Numbered from the stretch's first letter, positions 17,601-26,055 are shown. The stretch is 64,000 bases of DNA from an uncultured Eubacteriales bacterium (GCA_902801165.1 CADCHI010000017.1:62001-126000); one strand, 5' to 3'. The notes: a model not told the origin generated them from the letters alone. Program-made: numbers and translations.

Positions 17601-20232
17601 TCACGGGCTCGCCGTTCACGTCGTAGTAGGCCTCGGTCAGCGGGTTGCCCAGCCGATCGTAGGTGGTGAACATGGCGGCGTAGTCGCCCCGCAGCATGTA
17701 GGGTGCGCCGGTCTCGTCGAAGTAGCGCTCGCTGAGCAGGCGGCCCTCGCCGTCATACTCGCGGACGATCTCGGCGGCGCCGGAGGTGACCGCGGCCACC
17801 TTGCCGTCCTTGTCGTAGTAGACCTCGCGCACCAGGTTGCCGGCGGCGTCGTATTCGCACACGAAGGCGGCATAGCCGTCCGGGCACTCCGCAGGCTGGC
17901 CGTCCGCGTCGTAGTAGGCCTCGGTCAGCATGTGGCCCGCGATGTCCCAGGTGTGCGCCACGCGGTGATAGCCCTCGGAGACGGTCACGGGTTCGTGGGC
18001 CGCGTCGAAGTAGGCCTCGCTGATGCGGTTCCCCATGGCGTCATAGGCGTATTCCACGCTGGCATAGCCCAGGGCCGTGTCCACCGGCTGGCGGTCAGCG
18101 TCCAGGTAGGCGACCTGGGTCAGCGCGCCATTGGCGTCAAAGGCCTGGGTGAACACCGCGTAGTTGTCGCGGTTGACGATCAGGCTGCCGTCCGCGTCGT
18201 AGTAGGCCTCCTCCAGCACGTTGCCGGCGGCGTCGCAGCTGCGCTCGAAGCGGGCGTAGCCCACGGAGGCCGGGGCGACGGCGGTGCCGTCCACGTCGTA
18301 GTAGGCGCGCATCAGCAGGTTGCCGTTGGTGTCGTACTGCTGCTCGTAGGCGGCATAGCCCGTGGACAGCAGGACCGGGTTGCCCTCGCCGTCCAGGTAC
18401 TCCACGCGGCTCATCAGGCCGGTGTGGGCGTCGTAGGCAATCCTGCGGGCCGCATAGCCCTCGTTGATCAGCACGGGCTGCTGGTCGGCGCCGAAGAAAG
18501 CCTCATAGGTCACGTGGTGCTGGTCGTCATATCCGCGCTCGATCCGGGCGCTGCCGTTGACGGCCACCGGCTCGCCCTCGGCGTTGAAGTAGGCCACGGA
18601 GGCGATGTTGCCGTTCGCGTCGTAGGCGTAGCGCGCCGAAGCGTACCCGGAGGCCTGGGTCAGGGCCGAGCCGTCCGGGGCAAAGTACTTGTCCTCGGTC
18701 ACATGGCCGACGTAGTCATAGCGGTGAGCCTCGACGGCGTACTGTCCGCCGGAGGTGACCAGCTGGCCTTCAGTGTCGAAGGTCGCCTGCCACAGCAGAT
18801 TGCCGTTGCCGGCGTATTCGCGCAGCAGGGAGGCGTAGCCCAGGTCGATGGCCTTGGGATTGCCGTCCTTGTCGAAGTAGCGGGCCATGGTCTGGACCTG
18901 CCTGCCGTCAAAGGCGTACTCCGCGCGGTGAGCGCCGGTGGACGCGGACACATCCGCGTTGCCGTCGGCATCGAAGAACGCCTCCGCCACCAGCAGGTTG
19001 CTGTGGGGTCCGCTGTAGGTCATGTCGTGGATGTAGTAGCCATCCGTGCTCTCGCAGGGAGCACCGTTCTCATCGAAGTAGGCCTCGGAGATCGCCGGCT
19101 CGTTGGGGTCGATGCCCGCGTACTCATAGGTGATGGAGGCGTACTGGTGCTCGTCGTCGCGGGTCGGCTGCAGATTGGCGTCCAGCGTCACGGTGCGGAC
19201 CACCTGGCCATACTCGTTGCGCTCGTTCACCAGGACGGCATAACCCGCCTTCTTCTCGATGGGCTTCAGGTCGGTGCCGTAGTAGCTCTCGCGCTCCACC
19301 GCGTCGGGATTCAGCTGCCACTGGCCGTCTTCGGATTCCTCGCCGCCGCGGCCATGGTAGTACAGCCACTGTATGCGGGCGTAGCCGCCCATGCACATGG
19401 TGTACTGGTCCTCGGTGTCGTAGTAGGTCTCGCGGTAGTCGAAGTCCTCACCGCCGTACTCGAGCTCCACCCGGGAATAGCCCGCGGTGATCATCGTGCG
19501 GTGGTCGTCGGCGCCGTAATAGGTGATGTAGTGCAGGCCGGAGCCGTCGTACTCGTAGGTCACCTTGGCATAGCCGCCCATCAGGCGGATCAGGTTGCCG
19601 TCGGTGCCGAGGTAGTCCGTCTCGATCACGTTGCCCGCGGCATCATAGGTATTGACCACGGAGGCGTAGCCGCCGGAGGCCAAGATGGGGTTGCCCTCGG
19701 CGTCGAAGTAGTCGGTGCGCACCAGGCGCTTCTCGGCGTCGTAGGTGTTGAACAGGCGATGCCACCGGCTCGCGCCCAGGACCTCGGTGCCGTCCGTGCC
19801 GAACACCGCGCAGGACTTCTCCCGCCCGGCCTGCAGGTCCGCCTCGTCGGCATAGGTGACGACGTACTCCGCGCCGCCCTCTTCGCCGGTCAGCGGGGAG
19901 CCGTCGGCGTTCAGGTAGCGCTTGGCGATGACGATGCCCTCGGTCTCGTCAGAGCGCTCGTAGACGATCTGCGCGAAGCCGCCGGTGGGCCGGGTCAGCT
20001 GGCCGTCGGCGCCGTAGAAGGCGGTGGACACGAGGCGGTCGTCTTCCCAGGTATCCCGGCGATAGCTGTAGCTGCCGGGGATATCCGCCCGGTTGCGATC
20101 GGCGTCATAGCGGTCCTCGGTCAGCAGGTGGGTCTCCCCATGGCTGTCCGTGTGGTAGCTGTACTCCGCCATGGCATAACCGCCGTCGGCGACGACCAGC
20201 TGCCCGTCCAGGCCATAGTACGCCTCACCCAC
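14635..20232 (-). CDS. Giant tandem-repeat protein (about 58 repeats of about 32 residues), apparently lacking its native N-terminus
   Basis: 1865 residues are visible, almost wholly made of repeats with the consensus EAYYDADGxPVxxxxGYAxx followed by xxxYDxxGNLL(T/S). The period is about 32 residues (96 bp). The YDxxGN spacing resembles Rhs/YD repeats, but there is no Rhs core and no C-terminal toxin; the protein simply ends with an acidic tail. No signal peptide or membrane segment is visible because the reading frame enters at a junction with larA near 20,241. The GTG at 20232 has no ribosome binding site and lies inside a repeat. Neighbouring LCP and nucleotide-sugar genes suggest a cell-surface role, which is inference. 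Confidence 0.7.
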   Translation of the reverse strand: MGEAYYGLDGQLVVADGGYAMAEYSYHTDSHGETHLLTEDRYDADRNRADIPGSYSYRRDTWEDDRLVSTAFYGADGQLTRPTGGFAQIVYERSDETEGIVIAKRYLNADGSPLTGEEGGAEYVVTYADEADLQAGREKSCAVFGTDGTEVLGASRWHRLFNTYDAEKRLVRTDYFDAEGNPILASGGYASVVNTYDAAGNVIETDYLGTDGNLIRLMGGYAKVTYEYDGSGLHYITYYGADDHRTMITAGYSRVELEYGGEDFDYRETYYDTEDQYTMCMGGYARIQWLYYHGRGGEESEDGQWQLNPDAVERESYYGTDLKPIEKKAGYAVLVNERNEYGQVVRTVTLDANLQPTRDDEHQYASITYEYAGIDPNEPAISEAYFDENGAPCESTDGYYIHDMTYSGPHSNLLVAEAFFDADGNADVSASTGAHRAEYAFDGRQVQTMARYFDKDGNPKAIDLGYASLLREYAGNGNLLWQATFDTEGQLVTSGGQYAVEAHRYDYVGHVTEDKYFAPDGSALTQASGYASARYAYDANGNIASVAYFNAEGEPVAVNGSARIERGYDDQHHVTYEAFFGADQQPVLINEGYAARRIAYDAHTGLMSRVEYLDGEGNPVLLSTGYAAYEQQYDTNGNLLMRAYYDVDGTAVAPASVGYARFERSCDAAGNVLEEAYYDADGSLIVNRDNYAVFTQAFDANGALTQVAYLDADRQPVDTALGYASVEYAYDAMGNRISEAYFDAAHEPVTVSEGYHRVAHTWDIAGHMLTEAYYDADGQPAECPDGYAAFVCEYDAAGNLVREVYYDKDGKVAAVTSGAAEIVREYDGEGRLLSERYFDETGAPYMLRGDYAAMFTTYDRLGNPLTEAYYDVNGEPVISTKGYALRTCTYDSAGRLLTEEFTDGYGNLLEQREGYARRVQTWNAQGFLTSVAYFGDDERYILIDGDYGYVTYARDANGNCTEEAWYMFEGQPTIMPDGSNRVTHEYDAAGNCVRSVYYYDSDVVMLDAGYAAVEYTYDARNRLTQESYLDDGMNRVMIAKGYSAIGYVYDNAGNTLEVRYLDEQDNLTRVPEGFSVWKREYDSSNHVIMEQYLDENERIASLTDRIAATRNTYDFRGNVIRVEYLNAALQPVETAAGFSTIVYTYDSNDRKASETYLNSRGLPREISSGYAGIRYEYGDQGKVWRTVYLDASGQPTLTNGGYAVTEFLYDNNQYVVRITYLDDSYNRTYINEGYASILRTVDKNGSILTETYLDLNDSPVLCSSGYATLRNTWDEHQRLVKREYLDGEGQPVTLAGGFAAVGYEYDKSNNMTRQSYYSKTGDLTWCQYGYSEITYTYDNRNHCVEEHLLNAQGQPAVHTSGLYSWLSRDVDPDGRVLSVKYFGISGEPVSYANQYAEIRYTYDLAGRETSIAYYDRAGNMTLCNRGYAKKTTAYNQLGNVTEEAFYDVEENLVDTTMGYAIAKYEYDDLGNLTAERYLDSKSMGVEQLDARYAFALMEYDDEGRLTGEDYYDPMGNPVNCREGYASHHISYTDSDLIAEESYVDATGTPVAHTEGKGDATGELTYSFTSRELISEDEASGTYEMRVVNEDPTAEADGAYSVLTYDRYDRVIVSRYFDANDAPVEGVEGCAMVTREYTSRGQISMIRYFDGEGNGTLVNGVFGLKREYNAYANLEMETWLDAAGNPALNDDGYAAIQYDYDLSNSNTEQRYYQYYLDENGEPVAANNNAWGVYTLYYPVTKVHRITYIDQNEEPITITDGYAILEYEDDENGNRVWEGYFDEIHAQINCAEGYSSVERGYDNEGRLISERYLDRYNKLINNAEGVAGWNGYYDEDGNLIVTSRYDQDRNPLPADEEVEEEAMVDAA

Positions 20233-21128
20233 CAGGTCGCCGCCTGATAGATGTTCTGGTCCAGCGGGTAGCCGCCGTTGGTGGCCACCACGATATCCGC
20301 CGGCACGGCCTGCGCCCGACAGCGTGAGGCCAGGAAATCGCAGCCCGCCAGATGGGCCTGCTCACAGTCCCCCGCCACGGCGTAGATGGGCCTGTGGGCG
20401 GCGTCCAGCACCACGTTGACGATGAAGGCCAGCTTCGCGGCCCGGGCAGCCCAGGCCATATCCGTGTGGATGGGATTGCCCTCCAGCACGCCGGTGCGGG
20501 CCCTGGGGTGGGCGATGAACGCGGAATTGTGGTTGTACATCACGCTGGCGCGGCCCGCCACACAGGGCAGCACGCTCTTGCGTCCCCCGGAGAAGCCGGC
20601 AAAGAAGTGGGGTTCGATAAAGCCCTCGGCAATCAGAAGGTCCGCCTCCGCCGCCAGACGGTTGACAGACAGGCGGCCGCCGGAGGGCAGCGTGCCCAGG
20701 TCCACCAGGTTTGCCCGGTCGTCGCAATCGTGGATCACGATGCGCTCGTTCCGGCAGATCTCCTCGCCGTACTTGTCCAGCAGCTCCTGCCGGGTGGTCT
20801 GCCGGTGCAGGCCCGTGGCCACCAGTATGGTGATCTCGGCCTTCGGGTTCCCCCGCCGAATCTCCCGCAGCAGCTTCGGCAGGATCACGCGGCTGGGGAC
20901 GGGCCGGGTATGGTCCGACGAGATCACCACCACGCGCCGCTTGTCCCTCGCCAACTCGCAGAGCCGCGGCGCGCCGACGGGGTGCTCCAGCGCCTGTGTC
21001 ACCAGCGCGTCGCCGTCCACAGGCGGGACATAGTCCGCCAGCGAAGAGGTCATCGAACCAGCGTAATGCCGTTCCTCCAGCCGGAGCCTTTGGCTCGTTT
21101 TGCCGTATGGAAGATCAAATTCAATCAT
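20121..21128 (-). pseudogene. larA: Nickel-dependent lactate racemase (LarA)-like, 3' part lost at a junction
   Basis: LarA interconverts D- and L-lactate with a nickel-pincer nucleotide cofactor. Residues 1-296 match LarA closely: SSDHTRPVPS near 70, ATGLH near 108, EGFIEPHFFAGFSGGRKSVL near 167-186 including the cofactor-linking Lys, and TNGGYPLDQNIYQA near 285-295. Full-length LarA is about 425 residues. Here homology stops just after NIYQA, before the catalytic Lys298 position of Lactobacillus LarA. The remaining 40 codons are an out-of-frame reading of the repeat-protein gene. It is therefore almost certainly inactive as written. larE, larB and larC are present 33 kb away. Confidence 0.85.
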
Positions 21129-21180
21129 GCGCCGTCACCCTATGCCCTCTGGCAGCGCCGGAAGGCTCCCATGAGCGCTT

Positions 21181-23151
21181 TTATGCCGCCGAGTGATAGG
21201 TGGTCATTATCTCTTCCACCTTCACCTTGATGTCCTTGCGGTTCTTGTAGGCCATCTCCATCAGCTCGCCCAGCTGCACCAGGAAGGCATCGACATCGAA
21301 GGGGATGGGGTTGCCGATGTGGATCAGGTCGTTGTCGGTCTTCCTGAGGCCTTCCTCGGCCATCAGCTTCTCCTCGTAGAGCTTCTCGCCGGGACGGAGG
21401 CCGGTGTACTCGATCTTGATATCCACGTCAGGCTTGAAGCCGCTCAGGCGGATCAGGTTGCGGGCCAGATCAACGATCTTGACGGGGGTGCCCATGTCCA
21501 GCACGAATATTTCGCCGCCGGAGGCGTAGGTGCCCGCCAGCATCACGAGGCTCACCGCCTCGGGGATGGTCATGAAGTAACGGATGATGTCGGGGTGGGT
21601 GACCGTCACCGGGCCGCCCTTTTCGATCTGCTTCTTGAACACCGGCACCACAGAGCCGTTGCTGCCCAGCACGTTGCCAAAGCGCACCGCGACGAACTCC
21701 GTGTGGATGTTTTCGAACACCCGGCCCGTCAGGTCCTTGTCTGCGTTTTCGACGCCCTCGTGGGTGAATAGCTGGGGGATCTCATTGGCCCTGCCGGCCT
21801 TGATCTTCTCGTTGAAGCTCTGAATGATCATCTCGCACAGCCGCTTGCTGGCGCCCATGATGTTGGTGGGGTTCACGGCCTTGTCGGTGGAGATCAGCAC
21901 AAAGCGCTCGCAGCCGTGCACCATTGCCGCGTAGGCGGTCTTGTAGGTGCCCATGGCGTTGTTCTTGATGGACTCGCAGGGGCTGTCCTCCATCAGCGGC
22001 ACGTGCTTGTGGGCCGCCGCGTGGTAGACGATCTGGGGATGATAGGTCTCGAATATGTCGTACATCCGCCGGCTGTCCCGCACGGAGCCGATCAGGGTCT
22101 CCAGGTTCAGGTCCGGATACTTCTCCTTCAGTTCCAGCTGGATGTTGTAGGCGTTGTTCTCGTACACGTCGAATATGATCAGCTGCTTGGGGCTGTGGGC
22201 CGCGATCTGCCGGCACAGCTCCGAACCGATGGACCCGCCGCCGCCCGTCACCAGCACGGTTTTGCCAGATATGAATTCGAAGACCTCCTGCATGTCGGTC
22301 CGGATGGGCTCGCGGCCCAACAGGTCCTCCACGGAGACGTCCTTCATCGCCCGGACGGAGATCTTGTCGCCGTCCACGAACTGGTACATGCCGGGCAGCT
22401 GCTTCAGCACACAATCCGTCTCGCTGCAGATGTGCAGGATGTCCCGCCGGTCCGCCACCGACGCGCCGGGAATCGCCAAGTAGATCTTGCCCACGCGGTA
22501 CTTCTTCACCGCGCTCATGATCTCGTCCCGACCGCCCACGATGGGCACGCCCTCGATGAACTTGCCCCAGGCGCCCGCGTCGTCGTCGATGATGCACACC
22601 ACCCGGTCGTTGATCTCCCGGTTGTGGTTCATGTCGTGCAGTATGGTCTGCCCGGTGCGGCCCGCGCCGATGATCATCACCCGGCCCGAGCGCCCCACGC
22701 TCCGCTTGTGCTGACCCTGAAGGTACCGGTAGAAGCGGAAGGAGAAGCGCGCCGCGATCAGGAAGATGAACTGCAGCAGCATGCCGAACACGTGGTACAG
22801 CACCGGCATCGGGCGGATGAAGAATATGATCACCAGCGAGTAGCCCAGCGACGTTGCCGCCGAGGCCACAAGCGTGCGCACCAGTTCATAGACGCTGGCA
22901 AAACGCCACATCACCTTGTACATCCTGCAGGCCCAGTAGATGGCCACGCAGATCAGGGCATAGATGGTGATGGTCTTGGTGTAGCAGTATAGGTACTTCC
23001 GGGGTATGGTTGAATAGTTCAGGTCAAATCGCAGCCACAGGGCAAAAAAATAGGACAGGTGGATCGCCAGCAGGTCGTACAGCATCAGCACCGCCGCGAT
23101 AGCCGTCCCGCGATTGGGGCCCCTGTGGCCGTTCATTTCTGCTTTGCTCAT
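21181..23151 (-). CDS. Membrane nucleotide-sugar 4,6-dehydratase/epimerase (CapD/FlaA1-like)
   Basis: Makes a modified UDP-sugar for surface glycans. Residues 1-150 contain four or five transmembrane helices. Residues about 150-280 form a first nucleotide-binding region (MIIGAGRTGQTIL). Residues about 290-620 are the catalytic short-chain dehydrogenase domain, with VLVTGGGGSIGSELCRQI near 296 and STDKAVNPTNIMGASKR, where a dehydratase-type catalytic arrangement is expected. At 656 residues it matches the long PglF/CapD class. An ATG with upstream GAGG is chosen. The NusG-like gene upstream and the LCP protein downstream fit a polysaccharide operon. Confidence 0.88.
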   Translation of the reverse strand: MSKAEMNGHRGPNRGTAIAAVLMLYDLLAIHLSYFFALWLRFDLNYSTIPRKYLYCYTKTITIYALICVAIYWACRMYKVMWRFASVYELVRTLVASAATSLGYSLVIIFFIRPMPVLYHVFGMLLQFIFLIAARFSFRFYRYLQGQHKRSVGRSGRVMIIGAGRTGQTILHDMNHNREINDRVVCIIDDDAGAWGKFIEGVPIVGGRDEIMSAVKKYRVGKIYLAIPGASVADRRDILHICSETDCVLKQLPGMYQFVDGDKISVRAMKDVSVEDLLGREPIRTDMQEVFEFISGKTVLVTGGGGSIGSELCRQIAAHSPKQLIIFDVYENNAYNIQLELKEKYPDLNLETLIGSVRDSRRMYDIFETYHPQIVYHAAAHKHVPLMEDSPCESIKNNAMGTYKTAYAAMVHGCERFVLISTDKAVNPTNIMGASKRLCEMIIQSFNEKIKAGRANEIPQLFTHEGVENADKDLTGRVFENIHTEFVAVRFGNVLGSNGSVVPVFKKQIEKGGPVTVTHPDIIRYFMTIPEAVSLVMLAGTYASGGEIFVLDMGTPVKIVDLARNLIRLSGFKPDVDIKIEYTGLRPGEKLYEEKLMAEEGLRKTDNDLIHIGNPIPFDVDAFLVQLGELMEMAYKNRKDIKVKVEEIMTTYHSAA

Positions 23152-23244
23152 TCAGTCTTATTCCTCATTTGAATCGGGCCGCCCGGGGCGGTTTTCCCCG
23201 AAGCGGCGCCATTCTGTCATCTATCGAGGCCGCGTCCCGGCGCG

Positions 23245-23844
23245 TCAATCGCCGGGGCTGGGCGCCTCCCGCTTTTCGTCGATCACTTCGAAGCCCAGCC
23301 AGACGTAGAACTGCTTTCCCTGCAGATCCACGCGCACCTCGGCGGTCTTTGCCCGGCGGTTCACCCGGGTGATCGAGCCCTCGTGATCCTTTAAAAAGCC
23401 ATCCAGTATGTGGATGCGCTGTCCCTCGTCAAAATATGCCGCGGAATAACCCACCACGCCGCCGGCCTCAAACAGCCGCCTGGCCAGCTGCTCGTCCCAA
23501 CCGTGCAGCCACCAGGTGCCATCCCGATAGGTCAGCAGCCGGAGCACGTGCTCCAGCCGGTTCACCGAAGCGAAGGTGGCCAGTTCCACATTCCGGAAGA
23601 ACACATAGCCCGGGAACAGCGATACCCGCTCGTCCACCAGCGTGCCCCCCATGCGCCGCCGCCTCAGCTTCACCGGGGCGATCGCCTCGATGCCGGGAAA
23701 CTGCTTCCCCAGCTGGCGGATGACGCTCTCCTCGCGACCCGTCCTGCAAAACAGGCAGCCGTAGCGTTCAGGCTCGCGCGACAAAGGCGCCTCTGCGTCC
23801 GTCCGGACGCGGGCTTCCCGTGCGGCGCTGCTTTCTTCAGGCAT
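23245..23844 (-). CDS. NusG-like processive antiterminator (LoaP/RfaH type)
   Basis: Specialised NusG paralogues keep RNA polymerase transcribing long polysaccharide operons. The N-terminal NGN domain starts at YGCLFCRTGREESVIRQL and includes VSLFPGYVFF. The C-terminal KOW-like domain contains ILDGFLKDHEGSI and VNRRAKTAEVRVDLQGK. The ATG at 23844 (199 residues) is preceded by GGAGGG; the frame stays open to a GTG at 23982, which would add a basic leader. It is the first gene after a consensus promoter and leads a minus-strand unit ending with the LCP gene. Confidence 0.82.
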   Translation of the reverse strand: MPEESSAAREARVRTDAEAPLSREPERYGCLFCRTGREESVIRQLGKQFPGIEAIAPVKLRRRRMGGTLVDERVSLFPGYVFFRNVELATFASVNRLEHVLRLLTYRDGTWWLHGWDEQLARRLFEAGGVVGYSAAYFDEGQRIHILDGFLKDHEGSITRVNRRAKTAEVRVDLQGKQFYVWLGFEVIDEKREAPSPGD

Positions 23845-24009
23845 GGCTTCGCCCTCCGATCCTGTCTCGGCTCTCTCCGGGTCTGTGGTGACAGGTTCCG
23901 CGCGCCGCCGGCATCTCGGCATCCGCACCCGCCTGTCTCTGTGGAACCGAACGCCCGAAACGCGCTTTTTGCGTCTGGGCACACTCCCCGAATATATTTA
24001 TTCCAATAT

Positions 24010-24038
24010 ATTATATAACACACAAAAACCACTGTCAA
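24010..24038 (-). promoter_or_regulatory. Consensus promoter of the LoaP-led operon
   Basis: Exact TTGACA (24033-24038) and exact TATAAT (24010-24015) on the minus strand with a 17-bp spacer in an AT-rich block. This leaves a leader of about 160 nt before the start chosen for the antiterminator, where a loading element could reside. Confidence 0.85.
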
Positions 24039-24234
24039 ACAAGTAAATCGATGTTTGCTTTATGTTTTAGTTACGATGTTTTCCCTTTTTAGCTTTTCAT
24101 ATTTTATCCATTGCTTTTATCGGTTTTTACCTCAAAAACACACTAAAGACATGACTGTGTATTGCGCCGCGGCTTTGCCGAACCCTATCGCTCGCAGGCT
24201 CGCGATGGAGTTCGTATATCTCCCCGGGTGCGCC

Positions 24235-24397
24235 AGAGTGTGTTTCTAAATGCCGGGAGATGCAGTTTCGAGTGGATTTGTCTGCATTTCAAGGCGATTT
24301 CCCGCAGGCTTAGTGGGGCTAAGTCAAGGGAAATCAACGCAGAAACGCAGTCAAATACGCCGAAAATGCGCTTCAGGCATTTTAGGAACAGACTCTA
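24235..24397 (+). repeat. MITE-like dispersed repeat, copy 1
   Basis: Bounded by imperfect terminal inverted repeats AGAGTGTGTTTCTAAATGC and the complement type GCATTTTAGGAACAGACTCT. The interior contains GGCTTAGTGGGGCTAAGTCA and GGGAAATCAACGC. Two more copies lie at 39,249 (opposite orientation) and 40,769. No coding capacity. Occupies most of the gap between the LoaP promoter and the tRNA gene. Confidence 0.85.
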
Positions 24398-24426
24398 ACC
24401 CCCCTCCGGCGGTTGACTGGCATCGG

Positions 24427-24500
24427 CGCACCCAAAGGGATTCGAACCCCTGACCTACCGCTTAGGAGGCGGTCGCTCTATCCTGCTGAGCTATGGGTGC
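24427..24500 (-). tRNA. tRNA-Arg (anticodon CCT)
   Basis: On the minus strand a 7-bp acceptor stem (GCACCCA / TGGGTGC) encloses D, anticodon and T arms. The anticodon stem ACCGC/GCGGT holds the loop CTCCTAA, giving anticodon CCT for codon AGG. The T-loop is GGGTTCGAATCCC; discriminator base G; no encoded CCA. Confidence 0.95.
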
Positions 24501-24620
24501 CTGTGCGCGTTCCCAACAGGGGAACATTGATATTATGGCACGAAGCCCACCGATTGTCAAGCACGCAAATGTGGAAAATTGGCGCAGGCGGCAATCGGGC
24601 GAAAACACCGCCGTTCACCC

Positions 24621-24649
24621 TTGAAACCGTCCGGCAAATGTGCTAAGAT
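24621..24649 (+). promoter_or_regulatory. Promoter of the VanZ-family gene
   Basis: TTGAAA (24621-24626) and TAAGAT (24644-24649) with a 17-bp spacer, about 35 bp upstream of the start. Confidence 0.65.
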
Positions 24650-24682
24650 TAGAGCGCATTCCCGGAAAGGAACCCACTGTTC

Positions 24683-25183
24683 ATGAAAAACCGACTGTTC
24701 TGGAGGCGATTCTTCCTGGTCGCCGCGCTGCTGACCGCGGTGCTGATCTTCTTCTTTTCCTCGCAGGACGGCGAGGAATCCTCGGAGCTCAGCAACGGCG
24801 TCACGCTGGAGGTCGCCCAGATCATCCGTCCCGACTTCGAGAGCCTGCCCCGCGCCGATCAGCAGAGCTATCTGGAATCGCTGGGCGGCGTGGTGCGCAA
24901 GTGCGCCCACTTCTGCGAGTTCGCCCTGTTGGCCTTCAACCTGATGTTCTACTTCAGCCTGAGGCGAGACGACGGCCGCCTGCGGCCCTCCCTCCCCATC
25001 GCCTGGGGCCTCGCCACCCTCTACGCCGGCACGGACGAGCTGCACCAGCGGTTCGTCAGCGACCGGGGCCCCGCCCTGCTGGACGTGGGCATCGACAGCG
25101 CCGGGGCGCTGACCGGCGCCCTCGTCGCCGCGCTGCTGCTGACGCTGCTGCTCCGCCGCGCCGCGAAGCGGACGACGCGCTGA
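24683..25183 (+). CDS. VanZ family membrane protein
   Basis: Small integral membrane protein of 166 residues with four hydrophobic segments. The family hallmarks are present: FFFSSQ after the first helix, RKCAHFCEFALLA near 73-85, YAGTDELHQRFVSDRG near 113-128, and the closing LDVGIDSAGALTG. VanZ-like proteins are linked to glycopeptide resistance and phosphoglycan biology, but this lone chromosomal copy with no van genes nearby has no assignable function. Own promoter and strong terminator. Confidence 0.88.
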   Translation: MKNRLFWRRFFLVAALLTAVLIFFFSSQDGEESSELSNGVTLEVAQIIRPDFESLPRADQQSYLESLGGVVRKCAHFCEFALLAFNLMFYFSLRRDDGRLRPSLPIAWGLATLYAGTDELHQRFVSDRGPALLDVGIDSAGALTGALVAALLLTLLLRRAAKRTTR

Positions 25184-25199
25184 GCCGGGGCTCACGCAA

Positions 25200-25257
25200 A
25201 CACCCGCAGCCGGGTTCCATCCTCGAAGGAGGCTTGGAATCCGGCTGCGGGCGTTTT
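25200..25257 (+). terminator. Intrinsic terminator of the VanZ gene
   Basis: Long stem CCCGCAGCCGGGTTCC (25203-25218) with GGAATCCGGCTGCGGG (25236-25251), followed by GCGTTTTT. Confidence 0.88.
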
Positions 25258-25335
25258 TGTGCGCATGATCGGAAAGCGGAACCGCTTTCCGGGTCGGCGA
25301 ATTTCGAGGAACGCGCCGACAGTCATTTTGCGCAA

Positions 25336-25875
25336 TCAGTAGTTTTCAGCCTTGATCTGGAAATAGCTCTGGGGATGGTTGCAGACCGGGCACACCTCGG
25401 GGGCCTTCTTGCCCACGCAGATGTGGCCGCAGTTGCTGCACTGCCAGATCATGTCGCCGTCGCGGGAGAACACCACGCCGTCCTCGATGTTCTTCAGCAG
25501 CTTGCGATAGCGCTCCTCGTGCTCCTTCTCGATGGCGGCCACGCCGTCAAACAGGCGGGCGATGTCCTCGAATCCCTCCGCGCGGGCCTCCTCGGCGAAC
25601 TTCGCGTACATGTCCGTCCACTCGAAGTTCTCGCCGTCGGCCGCGTCCAGCAGGTTCGCGGTGGTGGTGGGCACCTTGCCGCCGTGCAGCAGCTTGAACC
25701 ACAGCTTGGCGTGCTCCTTCTCGTTCTTCGCGGTCTCCTCGAACAGCGCGGCGATCTGCACATAGCCGTCCTTCTTGGCCTGGGAAGCGTAATAATCGTA
25801 CTTATTGCGGGCCTGGGATTCCCCGGCGAACGCCGCCATCAGGTTGGCCTCGGTCCTCGATCCCTTCAGTTCCAT
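25336..25875 (-). CDS. rbr: Rubrerythrin
   Basis: Peroxide-scavenging diiron protein of anaerobes. Residues 1-140 form the ferritin-like four-helix domain, with [14 protein letters not shown] near 13-26, the first metal Glu and [12 protein letters not shown]. Residues 145-179 form a rubredoxin-like Fe(SCys)4 domain with paired Cys in CSNCGH and CPVCNH. The ATG at 25875 has AAGGAGG upstream, giving the usual length of 179 residues. Single gene with promoter TTGACA/TAGGAT. Confidence 0.95.
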   Translation of the reverse strand: MELKGSRTEANLMAAFAGESQARNKYDYYASQAKKDGYVQIAALFEETAKNEKEHAKLWFKLLHGGKVPTTTANLLDAADGENFEWTDMYAKFAEEARAEGFEDIARLFDGVAAIEKEHEERYRKLLKNIEDGVVFSRDGDMIWQCSNCGHICVGKKAPEVCPVCNHPQSYFQIKAENY

Positions 25876-25916
25876 GTTTTCATCCTCCTTGCCGATATTA
25901 TGCTCAGCACACAGGC

Positions 25917-25945
25917 ATCCTATCACGTCCCCGGCGCGTTGTCAA
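25917..25945 (-). promoter_or_regulatory. Rubrerythrin promoter
   Basis: TTGACA (25940-25945) and TAGGAT (25917-25922) on the minus strand, 17-bp spacer, about 40 bp before the start. Confidence 0.7.
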
Positions 25946-26055
25946 TGCTAACTTGCGTCGCCCGGGCAAACCCCGAACCCGGCATCCTCCGAACGCCACG
26001 CATAAATGGAATTGCAGGGACACACGAGCGACAATACAAAGACTCGAACAGCGTT

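Noticed and set aside
20121-20240. Simple frameshift in larA
   Set aside because: No reading frame downstream of 20,241 resumes LarA sequence; all frames give repeat-protein DNA, so this is a junction and not an indel.
14401-20247. A 1948-codon open frame on the plus strand opposite the repeat protein
   Set aside because: It mirrors the minus-strand repeats codon for codon, consists of Val/Ala/Gly/His-rich sequence without any domain, and arises because GC-rich repeated codons avoid stops on the opposite strand.
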